From positions 248,001 through 312,000 of the forward strand of contig CAWACW010000011.1 in NCBI GenBank assembly GCA_963780635.1: a DNA stretch of 64,000 nucleotides. Direction: 5' to 3'. Made by a program: the position numbers and the translations under genes. The notes below the pieces were generated by a model. The model saw only the letters and a program-made list of their open reading frames with translations. It was not told the DNA's origin and searched no databases. Each line of letters opens with the position of its first letter. The first letter of the stretch is position 1. Origin of the DNA: DATEPR01 sp963780635 (GTDB taxonomy: Bacteria > Actinomycetota > Actinomycetes > Mycobacteriales > Pseudonocardiaceae). Below are positions 8,868-16,918 of this stretch, in pieces.

Positions 8868-10199
8868 ATGAGTTCGATCGCCACCGAGGGGAACAGTGCC
8901 AGGAGCCAACGGCGACGAGCGGTGATCGCGAGCACCGTTGGCACATCCATTGAGTGGTACGACTTCTTCCTCTACGGAACCGCTGCCGCACTTGTCTTCC
9001 CCAAGCTGTTCTTTCCGGGCGAGACCGCATTGGTCGGCGTCCTGGCTTCGTTCGCGACGCAGTTTGTCGGATTTGCCGCCCGGCCCATCGGCGCGGTGAT
9101 ATTCGGTCACATCGGTGACCGTGCGGGTCGCAAGGCGTCGCTGATCGCAACGTTGTTGCTCATGGGTATCGGCACGTTCCTCATCGGCTGCCTGCCCGGC
9201 TACGCGACGCTGGGACCCACGGCCGCCGTGCTGCTGGTGATCTTCCGGATCATCCAGGGCATCGGCGTCGGTGGGGAATGGGGCGGCTCGGTCCTGCTCT
9301 CCATGGAGTGGGGCAAGAGCAAGCGCCGTGGCTTCATGGCGAGCTGGCCGCAGCTCGGCGTGCCGATCGGCCTGCTGCTGTCCACGGGCCTCGCGAAGCT
9401 GTTCTCCGGGCTGACCGGCGACTCGTTCCTCACCTGGGGCTGGCGGATCCCGTTCCTGCTCAGCATCGTGCTGGTCGGCGTCGGCCTGTACGTACGGTTG
9501 CGCGTGGTCGATTCGCCCGAGTTCTCGGCGATGCGCAAGGCGAACAAGGTCGAGCGGATGCCCGTTTGGGAGTCGATCAAGACACACCCGAGGGCGATCC
9601 TGTGCTCGGCATTCGTCCGAATGTCCGAGCAGGCACCGTTCTACCTGTTCATCACGTTCGTCCTGAGCTACGGCACCGAACATCTGAACCTCGACCGGGA
9701 CGGGTTGCTCGGCGACACGTTGGTCGCGGCGGCCGTCGGGTTGATCAGCGTGCCGTTCTTCGGTTACCTGTCCGACCTGATAGGCAGACGGCTGATGTAC
9801 GGCATAGGCATCGTGTGCACGGGCCTGTGGGCCTTCCCGTACTTCGGGTTGCTGAACACGAGGATTGCCTGGCTGGTCCTGGTGGCGATCGTGGTGTCGC
9901 TGTTCTTCCACGACATGCAGTACGGCCCCCAGGCCGCACTCATCGCGGAACGCTTCGGCACCGGTCTGCGCTACTCGGGCGCCAGCTTGGGCTACCAGCT
10001 CGCGTCGGTCATCGCCGGTGGTCCGGCACCGCTGATCGCGGCGGCGATCCTGGCCGGCACGAACAGCAGCTTCTGGATCAGCATGTACATCGTCGGCTGC
10101 GCGGTGGTGTCGCTGATAGCACTGATAGCGATGCCGAAGGAACCGCTGGAGGCCGGGGGTATGACCGAGGAAATGGAGGCCCAGGCCATGGCGTCCTGA
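8868..10199 (+). CDS. MHS-family MFS transporter (metabolite:H+ symporter)
   Basis: 443 residues with 12 predicted helices. The MHS signature is present: STVGTSIEWYDFFLYGTAAA at the N-terminus, GHIGDRAGRKASL (the MFS loop 2-3 motif) near residue 85, and RIIQGIGVGGEWGGSVLL near residue 130. Relatives carry shikimate, alpha-ketoglutarate, proline/betaine or citrate; the substrate cannot be assigned. ATG 8868 is preceded by a strong GGGAGGG. It is the first intact gene of the tRNA-bounded segment, and an HTH regulator follows about 80 bp later. Confidence 0.9.
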   Translation: MSSIATEGNSARSQRRRAVIASTVGTSIEWYDFFLYGTAAALVFPKLFFPGETALVGVLASFATQFVGFAARPIGAVIFGHIGDRAGRKASLIATLLLMGIGTFLIGCLPGYATLGPTAAVLLVIFRIIQGIGVGGEWGGSVLLSMEWGKSKRRGFMASWPQLGVPIGLLLSTGLAKLFSGLTGDSFLTWGWRIPFLLSIVLVGVGLYVRLRVVDSPEFSAMRKANKVERMPVWESIKTHPRAILCSAFVRMSEQAPFYLFITFVLSYGTEHLNLDRDGLLGDTLVAAAVGLISVPFFGYLSDLIGRRLMYGIGIVCTGLWAFPYFGLLNTRIAWLVLVAIVVSLFFHDMQYGPQAALIAERFGTGLRYSGASLGYQLASVIAGGPAPLIAAAILAGTNSSFWISMYIVGCAVVSLIALIAMPKEPLEAGGMTEEMEAQAMAS

Positions 10200-10280
10200 C
10201 GTCGGCTGCGACGCAGGCCCCCGATGTTCGGCCACCGTAGAATGAAGCCTTGGCAGGCGCGCCGAGGAACGGGGATCAGC

Positions 10281-10688
10281 GTGAGGCACATGACGCCACC
10301 GCCGGCACTAGACCAGATGACACTGGCCGAGGTGCTCAACGCGTTGAGCGACTCCGTCCGACTCGGCCTCGTCCGGCAGCTCTCCGACGGCCTCGAACGC
10401 AAGTGGGGCGATCTGCAAGCTCCGGTGGGCAAGTCCACGCTGAGCCACCACCTGAAGACTCTCCGTGGCGCCGGCGTGACCGATACCCGCGAGGACGGGA
10501 CGCGCTGCTTCGTCACCCTCCGCCGCACGCAACTCGACGAGCGGTTCCCAGGGCTGCTCGACGCCGTGCTCAGGGCCGCCGGAGCCGAGCGGATCGGCGA
10601 CACCTTCGGCACGCCCGCAGGACGCGGGTCCGACGGGCCCTCGCCCAGCGACGCAGTCGATGACGCGGATGAGCTGCCGTGTCTGTAG
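10281..10688 (+). CDS. ArsR-like winged-helix regulator
   Basis: About 135 residues. MTLAEVLNALSDSVRLGLVR followed by KSTLSHHLKTLRGAGV is the typical helix-turn-helix with recognition helix of ArsR/SmtB-type regulators. No CxC metal site is seen, so a metal ligand is unlikely. GTG 10281 has GAGGAACGGGG upstream; ATG 10290 is in frame and also possible. A TAGAAT box at 10238-10243 is a plausible -10. It probably regulates the transporter upstream or itself. Confidence 0.7.
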   Translation: MRHMTPPPALDQMTLAEVLNALSDSVRLGLVRQLSDGLERKWGDLQAPVGKSTLSHHLKTLRGAGVTDTREDGTRCFVTLRRTQLDERFPGLLDAVLRAAGAERIGDTFGTPAGRGSDGPSPSDAVDDADELPCL

Positions 10689-11040
10689 CCGGCCGGACGG
10701 AGCAGGCCGGGATCATAAGTTCGGGTGATTGCTCGGTCAGCTACGAGTTCTTCCGCGTCCGGGACGACGCGCCTTTCCGGGGCACTTCTGGACGATCGCC
10801 GACGCCGGCGACGGCCCTGTGCCGAACCACTGACCAGTCGTTGCTCGCCGAGCAACAGGTGTGCCGGTGCTCACGTGCCGGGGCACCGTCGTGTCCGAGG
10901 GCGTGCGCGGCAGTCAACAAGCGGCTGCCGGTGTGGCCGGATTACGGGGTCTGCTGAGTGGGTACCCACAGGTCAGCGGCCGCCACCGAGGCCGTCGGGG
11001 GGCCAGGGACGGTGGCGGCCGCGCATACATTTCTGACCTG
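10689..11040. other. Gene-poor stretch after the HTH regulator
   Basis: About 350 bp with short overlapping frames on both strands, none with a recognisable domain, a good start site or codon bias like the neighbours. No terminator is obvious after the regulator. Confidence 0.35.
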
Positions 11041-11250
11041 TCAGGGCCACATCCCGAACATGAGGTGCCCGGTCGGCGCGACCAGCATGCCGCCGATGAG
11101 GAAGTGGAACGCGCTCCAGTGCCACCGTCTGGTGGGCGCCGGGCGTGAGCTGATCGAGGTGACATATTGCGCGGGTTGGTGAACAGCGCGATCAGCCAGC
11201 GCCAGGAACAGATCAGCCAGTACAGGGCGTAGCCCCTCTCGATGGCGCCC
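11041..11250 (-). pseudogene. Fragment of a small integral membrane protein
   Basis: On the minus strand two hydrophobic pieces in different frames join end to end: GYALYWLICSWRWLIALF at about 11170-11240, then RWHWSAFHFLIGGMLVAPTG ending at a stop at 11041-11043. The frame change lies near 11165. The pieces look like two membrane helices of a short or truncated protein; I do not recognise the family. No start codon with a ribosome-binding site is evident, so this is decayed coding sequence rather than a working gene. Confidence 0.35.
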
Positions 11251-11566
11251 CGAACGTGCTGCCGGACAGCACGCCGGATTCGCGGACGAACCACCGTTCT
11301 GATGATCGGCCGGTAACGGTCACCGCATGGATCGCCAAACCGTACGTTCGGCGTGCTGGCGTTGCTGAGTGGTATCGCCATGCCGATCGGCCCATCGTTT
11401 TGTCTGGGAGTGCGGACATGCCGCTCCAACTTGCCGTAACCCGGACCCATTGAAGATCTCTGGTGTGCGCCCCCTGGCCCATCGCGTTGTGGTCATGTCG
11501 CCGTCACGACTGGGCTATGAGAAAGTGGTCGATACAGGGGGATTATCGGATGCAAGGGAGCAGATT
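11251..11566. other. Intergenic stretch before the three-repeat protein
   Basis: About 315 bp with no convincing ORF. It is somewhat less GC-rich than the flanks near 11500-11560 and should hold the promoter of the next gene, whose ribosome-binding site AGGGAG lies at 11555-11560. Confidence 0.35.
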
Positions 11567-12001
11567 ATGCCTCTTCCGACTGGAAGGTTCAGACTTCACA
11601 GTTACCAGCACAACGGCCAGTGGCTCTTCGTTTCCAACGACATGAAGGGCCCTGACCGACTCGTTGAAGCGCATTCCTACGCGGGCGAGTTCCGCAATGA
11701 GTTCGAGGTCAAGTCTGACGGCAACGGCGGCGTCCACCTCTTCAATCCCGCAACGGACTGCTATCTCTTCGTTTCCAACGACACGGAGGCCGGCGATCGG
11801 GTGGTGGAGGCGCATCCCTTCGAGCACGAGCCCCGGAACAGTCTTTCTCCCGTCGTGCAGCCGGACGGAAGCTGGACGTTCTGGAGCGCCGATGCGCAGG
11901 GATTCCTGTTCCTGTCCAACGACACAGAGGGCGGCGACTACGTGATCGAATCACACCCGCCCGACGAGATCCGTAACCGATTCTTCGCAGAGCCCGTCTG
12001 A
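11567..12001 (+). CDS. Three-repeat beta-trefoil-like protein of unknown function
   Basis: 144 residues built from three repeats of about 45 residues, each holding a near-identical core: WLFVSNDMKGPDRLVEAHSY, YLFVSNDTEAGDRVVEAHPF and FLFLSNDTEGGDYVIESHPP, each followed by an RN-(E/S/R)-(F/L) tail. Threefold repetition at this length is the pattern of a beta-trefoil (ricin-B, fascin or AbfB-like). No signal peptide is seen, so it may be cytosolic or exported by another route. ATG 11567 follows AGGGAG by six bases; an earlier in-frame extension lacks the repeat pattern. It stands alone inside the tRNA-bounded segment. Function unknown; a carbohydrate- or actin-like binding module is speculation. 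Confidence 0.7.
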   Translation: MPLPTGRFRLHSYQHNGQWLFVSNDMKGPDRLVEAHSYAGEFRNEFEVKSDGNGGVHLFNPATDCYLFVSNDTEAGDRVVEAHPFEHEPRNSLSPVVQPDGSWTFWSADAQGFLFLSNDTEGGDYVIESHPPDEIRNRFFAEPV

Positions 12002-12408
12002 TGCACTCACCGCCCCGCGGGTGGCATGCCGGGCGGGGGTGGCAAGCGTCTGCCTGACGGCTTCGTCGCCTCTCCCGGCACGAAGCCGGCGGGTCACTGA
12101 CCTTGCGCGCCAGGCAGTCTCCGGCCGGTGAGCTCGTCAACTCGCGGGTCGCCGCCACCCTGAGCACGCTTGTGGGCGGTGCTGGTCGCCTGCGGCCCCA
12201 CCGCGTACGCCACCATCCGCCCGGACGACTCGGCGATCGACCGGCAGTTCGATGCCGTGCCGGAGAACCTGACCTCCGAGAGCCCGTTCCTGGCGACCAC
12301 TAACCTGCGGGTGCGATCCGGGACGCCCGTTCCCGCACGTGACCCGGCGATCGAGATCGGCAGCACGCGAGGTGGGCCCGCGATGAATACCGCGGACTGG
12401 GCCGAGGA
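12002..12408. other. Gene-poor stretch with possible debris
   Basis: Some 400 bp between the three-repeat gene and the DUF262 remnant. Frames are open on both strands but none has a clear start. The plus strand reads CGPTAYATIRPDDSAIDRQF around 12187-12246, which could be part of a decayed protein; I do not recognise it. Confidence 0.3.
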
Positions 12409-12543
12409 CGGCGCTACGCGTATCTCCTTGTCGTCTTCGACCATTCGAACGAGCTTGCGGATCGACAGATCGAAATAATCTGTATCTACGAATTTTCGGT
12501 GAGCGTCCAGTTCCGCCTGGAGGCCACTGTCGACCGCTGGCAT
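12409..12543 (-). pseudogene. N-terminal remnant of a DUF262 (GmrSD/ParB-like) protein
   Basis: The minus strand encodes about 45 residues, including ELDAHRKFVDTDYFDLSIRK and LVRMVEDDKEIRVAP. This matches the usual start of DUF262 proteins, where TD-x-(Y/F)-D-x-S-I-x-x-L-V is followed by an E-I-x-I/V-x-P-E-(Y/F)-Q-R motif. Here the sequence diverges exactly where the E-Y-Q-R nucleotide-binding motif should begin. Codon use is less GC-rich than the neighbours (AAA, GTA, GAT, TAT). DUF262 proteins include GmrS-type modification-dependent nucleases and other phage-defence effectors. Probably the stub of a lost defence gene. Confidence 0.45.
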
Positions 12544-13006
12544 TCCAGTAATTCGCCTCGCTTGCGCTGTTACGGGAGTTCAGTAGCGGTTAACAGATGG
12601 TGATGGAGTGTTCGTCCGAGATATGGCCATCGTGCGGACATCGCGATCCAGCGGTGGTACTCCGTCCGTTGCCATCTGTATTTGCCGAACTTGGCTCTCC
12701 TGGGATCGAGACGCGCCCCCGACGGCGGCGCGTTCCGGTTGCGTTGGCATCGACCCGGACGGCCCGGCACACCGGCCTGCCGCTCCGCTCTCTGGCTGGC
12801 GCCGGGCAGCGCTGCGCGCCCGGAACTGGGCGCCACCGACGACGGCGCGCCGGACCAACGAGCAGTCGGTGACGAGCACCAGGCAGTCACGATCGCCAAC
12901 ACGATCGACCTGCGGACATACGGGTGCTCCCGAATCACCGGCATCATGTGATGCAGGTTCACCAAGCGAGAGCCACGCTGGGCTGGTGTTCGAAGGAGGC
13001 ACAGCG
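12544..13006. other. Intergenic stretch upstream of the FUSC transporter
   Basis: About 460 bp. Long frames exist on both strands but show no domain, no conserved-looking segment and no ribosome-binding site except AAGGAGG at 12993-12999, which belongs to the gene at 13007. Presumably leader and promoter plus debris. Confidence 0.35.
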
Positions 13007-14959
13007 ATGGTGCGGTTCCCGGGATGGCTCGCCGAGGTCGGTCGTCCGGCTCGTGGCCCCGTGCCGTGGGCCGCAATGGGTTTCGGAGCACTCGCGGTGG
13101 GCGTGCCGCTGGTCGCCGGGGTGTCCGCCGGCCAACTGATCATGGCTGTGCTCATGGCGCTCGGCGCCCTGGTCGGAGCCTTGGCCGACCGGATGGGCCC
13201 CTACCCGACGAGAATGGTCCGGGTCAGTACCGCCGGCGTCCTCGGCGGCGTGGGCCTGCTGGTCGGCGCGGTCGTGGGGGGCCACGGGTGGCTGGCGGTC
13301 GTGGTTCTGGTCGTGGTGGCCGGGGTGTCCGCACTGCTGAGTTCGATCAGCGGCGCCTGGTCGACGGCCGGCATGTTCCTGCTGGCGTACGCCGCGTTGG
13401 GCACCGGTCCGGTAGGGATGCTCCGTCCGTTGTGGCTGAGTCTGGCGTGGTACCTCGCCGGGGTGGGCTGGACGCTGGTGCTGCTGGTGCCCGGCTGGCT
13501 GCGGCACCCGCGGGCCGTCGAGGAGAACCGGGTCGCCGCGGCGTACCGGGCACTGGCCGCGAACCTACGCGCGCCGGGCATCGAGGGGTTCAGCGCGACC
13601 CGGCAGGGTGTCGCCACCGCGCTGAACGCGGCATTCGATGAACTGCTCGGCCAGCGGGCGGCGGCCAGCGGCCGAGACCGACGGTTGGCCCATCTGATTG
13701 CGCTGCTCAACCAGGCTCGACTGATCGCGGACGCCGGCGCCGCGCTGAGCTACGCGGGCGAGCGCGCGCCGCCCCGGGCCGCGGCGCAGGCTGACGCGAT
13801 CGCAGCGGCTGTCCTGGACGACACGGCCGCCCAGGAAATCGGACCGCCATCCGCAACCAGCCCCGGGATGCTCGCCCTCTACGACGCGCTCAACTGCGCC
13901 ACCCGCCTGCTCGCCCGACGCCGAGCAGGGCTTCCCCCGGCACATGGGGATGCCGACTGGCCGCCACAACGGCGCGGTCCGGTGCACGTGCTGGTCGAGG
14001 TCGTTCGCCAGGAGTTCGCTCCCACGTTCGCGATCCGCCTCATGCTCTGCATCGGAGTTGCCGCGGTGTGCAGCGAGACGCTTCCACTGCAACGCTCCTA
14101 CTGGGTGCCGCTCGCGGTCGCGGTCATCTTGAAGCCCGACTTCGGCTCCGTGTTCGCCCGTGCCCTGCAATACGGCGCCGGCACCGTCATCGGCGCGGTC
14201 GTCGCCGCCCTGATCCTGGCCGGAAGTCCGCCTGACCTGGTGCTGCTCGTGCCCTTGGTGGTGTGCGCCGCGTTGCTGCCCTACGGCATGAGCCGCAATT
14301 ACGGCCTGTTCGGCGTCTTCTTCACCCCACTGGTCATCCTGCTCGTCGAACTGCTGACCCGTGGCGGCTGGCGGCTGGCCGAGGCTCGGCTTGTCGACAT
14401 CCTGCTCGGCTGCGCCATCGCACTGGGTCTCGGGTACGCACCGTGGCCGTCGAGCTGGCACGCTCACGTACCCCGCGACCTCGCCGCCGCGATCGACGAA
14501 GCGGCCCGCTACCTGGATCTGGGGCTGCGCGAAGGAACGCCCGGGGCGGCGGTCACCGCGCACGCCCGTGCACGCCGCAAGCTCGCCACGGTTCGCGTCG
14601 AATTCCAGCGCGCCCGCGCCGAGCCGCGTCAGGTGCGTGAGCGGGTCACGGTGTGGTGGCCGGCGGTGATCGCGCTGGAGTCGCTGCTGGAATCCGTCAG
14701 CGCGGCCACGGTCAACACCGCCGGGCAGCAACCGCCGGTCGCAGGTGTCGGTGAACTCAGCGCCGGCCTGCGGCAGGCCGCATCCGCCGTGCGGGCCGGC
14801 GGGCCGGTGCCGCCGCAGCCGAGGCTGTCAAGGCCGCCGTCCCTCGAACTGGTCAGTGATGCGGTGCACTCGGTGCAGGACGCCGTGGCCAGGACGCCAG
14901 CGCATCGAGCGACACCGCGCCGGGCTCACGGGACCAGTGCTGGTGGCGCCGGGACATGA
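13007..14959 (+). CDS. FUSC/aromatic-acid-exporter-like membrane protein
   Basis: 650 residues in two halves. The N-terminal half has about six helices (residues 20-165), then a soluble region, then a second membrane half (about residues 340-490) containing QRSYWVPLAVAVILKPDFGS, the hallmark (W-x-P-L-(T/A)-x-x-x-x-x-(K/R)-P) of FUSC, YccS and aromatic-acid exporter proteins. A long cytosolic helical tail follows. Such proteins export aryl acids or act in envelope stress. The start is set by AAGGAGG seven bases before ATG 13007; the longer open frame upstream lacks hydrophobic character. It is the largest gene of the tRNA-bounded segment. Confidence 0.8.
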   Translation: MVRFPGWLAEVGRPARGPVPWAAMGFGALAVGVPLVAGVSAGQLIMAVLMALGALVGALADRMGPYPTRMVRVSTAGVLGGVGLLVGAVVGGHGWLAVVVLVVVAGVSALLSSISGAWSTAGMFLLAYAALGTGPVGMLRPLWLSLAWYLAGVGWTLVLLVPGWLRHPRAVEENRVAAAYRALAANLRAPGIEGFSATRQGVATALNAAFDELLGQRAAASGRDRRLAHLIALLNQARLIADAGAALSYAGERAPPRAAAQADAIAAAVLDDTAAQEIGPPSATSPGMLALYDALNCATRLLARRRAGLPPAHGDADWPPQRRGPVHVLVEVVRQEFAPTFAIRLMLCIGVAAVCSETLPLQRSYWVPLAVAVILKPDFGSVFARALQYGAGTVIGAVVAALILAGSPPDLVLLVPLVVCAALLPYGMSRNYGLFGVFFTPLVILLVELLTRGGWRLAEARLVDILLGCAIALGLGYAPWPSSWHAHVPRDLAAAIDEAARYLDLGLREGTPGAAVTAHARARRKLATVRVEFQRARAEPRQVRERVTVWWPAVIALESLLESVSAATVNTAGQQPPVAGVGELSAGLRQAASAVRAGGPVPPQPRLSRPPSLELVSDAVHSVQDAVARTPAHRATPRRAHGTSAGGAGT

Positions 14960-14977
14960 TTCGGCGTCATCGGAAGG

Positions 14978-15370
14978 TCACGCCAGATTTCGCTTTGCCG
15001 TACCGGGTCTTGACGTCTGCCCGATCTGCCTCGGCGGCGACGCTTGCTCCAGGTGCCTACGCGCCGACGACCAGTGCTGCTCGAACTCGGTCAACGTGAT
15101 GGTGTCCAAGCTAGCCAGGATGTCGGGTTCGATCGGCACCTGGGCCAACATCCCATACGTGGCTTCGTAGGTCTGCACAGCAGCAACGTCAGCCAACGGT
15201 GCCAACTCATCCCACGACGCCGCCGTGATCGGGACACCGGTAGCACCCTGGACTTCAACCTGCCGGTGCACGTCGCCGTCCGGCCCTACTTCGAAGTAGT
15301 ACCAGACGTCGTCCTCGTCAAAGTAGAACCGCATCCAGCGCAACACCCGGGCATCGTGGCACCAGTCCAT
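14978..15370 (-). CDS. Small acidic protein of unknown function, DUF6881-like
   Basis: Up to 130 residues, or about 118 if translation starts at the second Met (15334, MRFYFDEDDVWYYFEVG). The body reads VWYYFEVGPDGDVHRQVEVQ, then a conserved-looking Y-x-x-x-Y-G-x-L and PIEPD, ending TEFEQHWSSAR. This is reminiscent of short DUF6881-type proteins that are often found as orphan or immunity-like genes; the resemblance is from memory and weak. It is convergent with the FUSC gene and is the last gene before the tRNA-Phe boundary. Confidence 0.55.
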   Translation of the reverse strand: MDWCHDARVLRWMRFYFDEDDVWYYFEVGPDGDVHRQVEVQGATGVPITAASWDELAPLADVAAVQTYEATYGMLAQVPIEPDILASLDTITLTEFEQHWSSARRHLEQASPPRQIGQTSRPGTAKRNLA

Positions 15371-15575
15371 GACATGGCGAGTAGAGGCCGGCGCCGACGT
15401 GCCAATCGTGACAACGGCCGGCAGCGCAGCACCACCGGCCGCGTCTTGGGCTTCGTGTCGGGCGGAAGGGGAGGTGTGGGCAGGGCACCACTAGCCCGCC
15501 ATGCGATCCGCGTGCAACTAGCCGCAGCAAACCACGGTCAACGGCGGGGATCAGTGGCGAGCTGGCCATGGTCAC

Positions 15576-15609
15576 GAAAAAATCCGCTGACCTGGAAGGG
15601 CAGCGGATT
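15576..15609 (-). terminator. Rho-independent terminator of the tRNA operon
   Basis: On the minus strand AATCCGCTG (15601-15609) pairs with CAGCGGATT (15581-15589) around an 11-base loop. A run of T (complement of the A-run at 15577-15582) follows directly. It sits just past the 3' end of tRNA-Phe. Confidence 0.85.
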
Positions 15610-15612
15610 GGC

Positions 15613-15652
15613 GGTGGCCAGGGACGGGGTCGAACCGTCGACCTTCCGCTTT
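15613..15652 (-). repeat. tRNA-Phe 3' half: proximal attachment-site copy
   Basis: Direct-repeat partner of 8285-8324 (38 of 40 bases identical, same orientation). It lies wholly within the 3' part of the intact tRNA-Phe gene plus two bases past the discriminator. The two copies are 7,328 bp apart, start to start. Confidence 0.75.
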
Positions 15653-15688
15653 TCAGGCGGACGCTCGTACCAACTGAGCTACCTGGCC
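15615..15688 (-). tRNA. tRNA-Phe (GAA)
   Basis: 74 bases fold into a full cloverleaf: acceptor GGCCAGG/CCTGGCC, D arm GCTC/GAGC, anticodon stem TCCGC/GCGGA with loop CTGAAAA (anticodon GAA), T arm GACGG/CCGTC with loop TTCGACC. CCA is not encoded after the discriminator. Last gene of a Glu-Asp-Phe operon. Confidence 0.97.
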
Positions 15689-15725
15689 GGAGCGGCCGGC
15701 CAGGTAGGTAGACCGAACGCGATAG

Positions 15726-15799
15726 CGACCCAGACGGGACTCGAACCCGCGACCTTCGCCGTGACAGGGCGACGCGCTAACCAACTGCGCCACTGGGCC
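15726..15799 (-). tRNA. tRNA-Asp (GTC)
   Basis: 74-base cloverleaf with acceptor GGCCCAG/CTGGGTC (one G-T pair), anticodon loop CTGTCAC (GTC) and T loop TTCGAGT. Middle gene of the tRNA operon. CCA is not encoded. Confidence 0.96.
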
Positions 15800-15815
15800 T
15801 TACGTGGTACTGCCG

Positions 15816-15888
15816 TACTCCCAACGGGATTCGAACCCGCGCTACCGCCTTGAAAGGGCGGCGTCCTAGGCCGCTAGACGATGGGAGC
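15816..15888 (-). tRNA. tRNA-Glu (TTC)
   Basis: 73-base cloverleaf with acceptor GCTCCCA/TGGGAGT, anticodon stem CCGCC/GGCGG, loop CTTTCAA (TTC) and T loop TTCGAAT. First gene of the operon; the Glu-Asp-Phe order is common in actinobacteria. Confidence 0.96.
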
Positions 15889-15937
15889 CCGGTCGAACGG
15901 ACCGTGCCACCAACGGCTGTCCGCTGGGAGCAGGGCA

Positions 15938-15967
15938 AGCATAGGGCACGGCGCCACTGTCTTCCAA
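15938..15967 (-). promoter_or_regulatory. Probable promoter of the tRNA operon
   Basis: On the minus strand TTGGAA (15962-15967) and TATGCT (15938-15943) are separated by 18 bp. Predicted transcription would start some 40 bases before tRNA-Glu. Confidence 0.55.
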
Positions 15968-16067
15968 AACGGGTTACCCCTGTCGTGAAACAGCAGGTCG
16001 CGGGCAAACGGATCGCCACACCGGACACCATCTGGCCCCGGATGTGGCGAGCGTCACCAACCTGCGG

Positions 16068-16310
16068 TTATCGGCGGACCGGTGGTGCGCCGCCGTCGTC
16101 GTCGGCCACCAGGCCGAGCATGTCGAGCAGTTGCCGGCAGTCGTCCGCGTCGTGGGCGTTCCTGGCGACGGCCAGCCGTGCCCTGCGCACCTGGTCGGAT
16201 GAGATGCGGCCGGGCTCGCCGTTGCGTTGTGCGGGCAGATCGTTGGAGTGACGTGGCAGAGCATCGTCGTCCTGCCACAGCAGCTTCCGAATATCGAGGC
16301 TTCCGCTCAT
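16068..16310 (-). CDS. Small conserved-looking hypothetical protein
   Basis: 80 residues, MSGSLDIRKLLWQDDDALPR to the C-terminus, with an internal ISSDQVRRARLAVARNAHDA and DDCRQLLDMLGLV. I recall this pattern from short, uncharacterised actinobacterial proteins. No membrane segment or metal motif. ATG 16310 is preceded by GGGGAGG at good spacing, which separates it from the overlapping frames. It lies upstream of the tRNA operon in the same direction and diverges from copZ. Confidence 0.65.
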   Translation of the reverse strand: MSGSLDIRKLLWQDDDALPRHSNDLPAQRNGEPGRISSDQVRRARLAVARNAHDADDCRQLLDMLGLVADDDGGAPPVRR

Positions 16311-16513
16311 GGCTACCTCCCCGGGCTCCGGTTTCTCGCGAGGCTAGCGATTAGCAACCATGTCCGCAGCCTCCCGTGGGGTGATTCGAGGGCACGCTCC
16401 GTCACGCCACCCGCGGCATTGCCGCCGGTCTCGGCCGTTTCCAGGACTTCGGCGGTCACTGAACGGGTCGACCGCTGCTCCGTCCGGCGGCAGGGGGCAG
16501 GCCGCCGGACGCC

Positions 16514-16528
16514 TACCCCCTGGGGGTA
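16514..16528. promoter_or_regulatory. CsoR-type copper operator
   Basis: TACCCCCTGGGGGTA is a perfect 7+1+7 inverted repeat and matches the GC-rich CsoR consensus (TACCCC...GGGGTA). It lies 40 bp before the copZ start, so copper-bound release of CsoR would derepress copZ. No csoR gene lies within the window. Confidence 0.8.
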
Positions 16529-16567
16529 CCGTGCGGAGGAGTCGAACCCGCAGGAAAGGACCCGCCG

Positions 16568-16774
16568 ATGACCACGGCCACCTACTCCGTGACCGGCATG
16601 ACCTGTGAGCACTGCGTCGCCTCGGTTACCGAGGAGCTGACGGCCATCGGCGCGGTCACCGATGTGGCCGTCGATCTGGCCACCGGCGCCGTCACCGTGA
16701 CCAGCGAGCGCGACCTGACCGCCGACGAGGTCGTGGGCGCGATCGAGGAGGCCGGTTACGAGCTCGGCGGCTGA
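16568..16774 (+). CDS. copZ: Copper chaperone, heavy-metal-associated domain
   Basis: 68 residues forming one HMA ferredoxin-like domain: ATYSVTGMTCEHCVASVTEE carries the MTCxxC copper site, and ADEVVGAIEEAGYEL is the usual last helix and strand. It delivers Cu(I) to a CopA-type ATPase. ATG 16568 follows AGGAAAGGA. The operator at 16514-16528 links it to CsoR control. Unusually, no copA or csoR is next to it. Confidence 0.92.
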   Translation: MTTATYSVTGMTCEHCVASVTEELTAIGAVTDVAVDLATGAVTVTSERDLTADEVVGAIEEAGYELGG

Positions 16775-16918
16775 GCCGGCCGGGTGGTCACGATCGCGCC
16801 AACGACGGGTGAACGACGGCAACAAATTTTCCGCTCAACCACTCGCGTGCCGACATGATCGCGTGTCACAATTCAGTTGCTGACACACCCCCGGTCAGCG
16901 CCTGTGGAGATCCCCTCC

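Noticed and set aside
12178..12480. Possible lipoprotein (VLVACGPTAYATI) on the plus strand
   Set aside because: No basic n-region or ribosome-binding site, and the frame runs antisense through the DUF262 remnant; left as unexplained sequence.
12570..13155. Minus-strand ORFs of 170-190 residues before and across the FUSC start
   Set aside because: They overlap the FUSC N-terminus antisense and show no domain or start signal.
15044..15853. 269-residue plus-strand open frame covering the tRNA operon
   Set aside because: Antisense to the tRNA genes and to the small minus-strand gene; peptides such as ARDGVEPSTFRF are known translations of tRNA 3' ends, not proteins.
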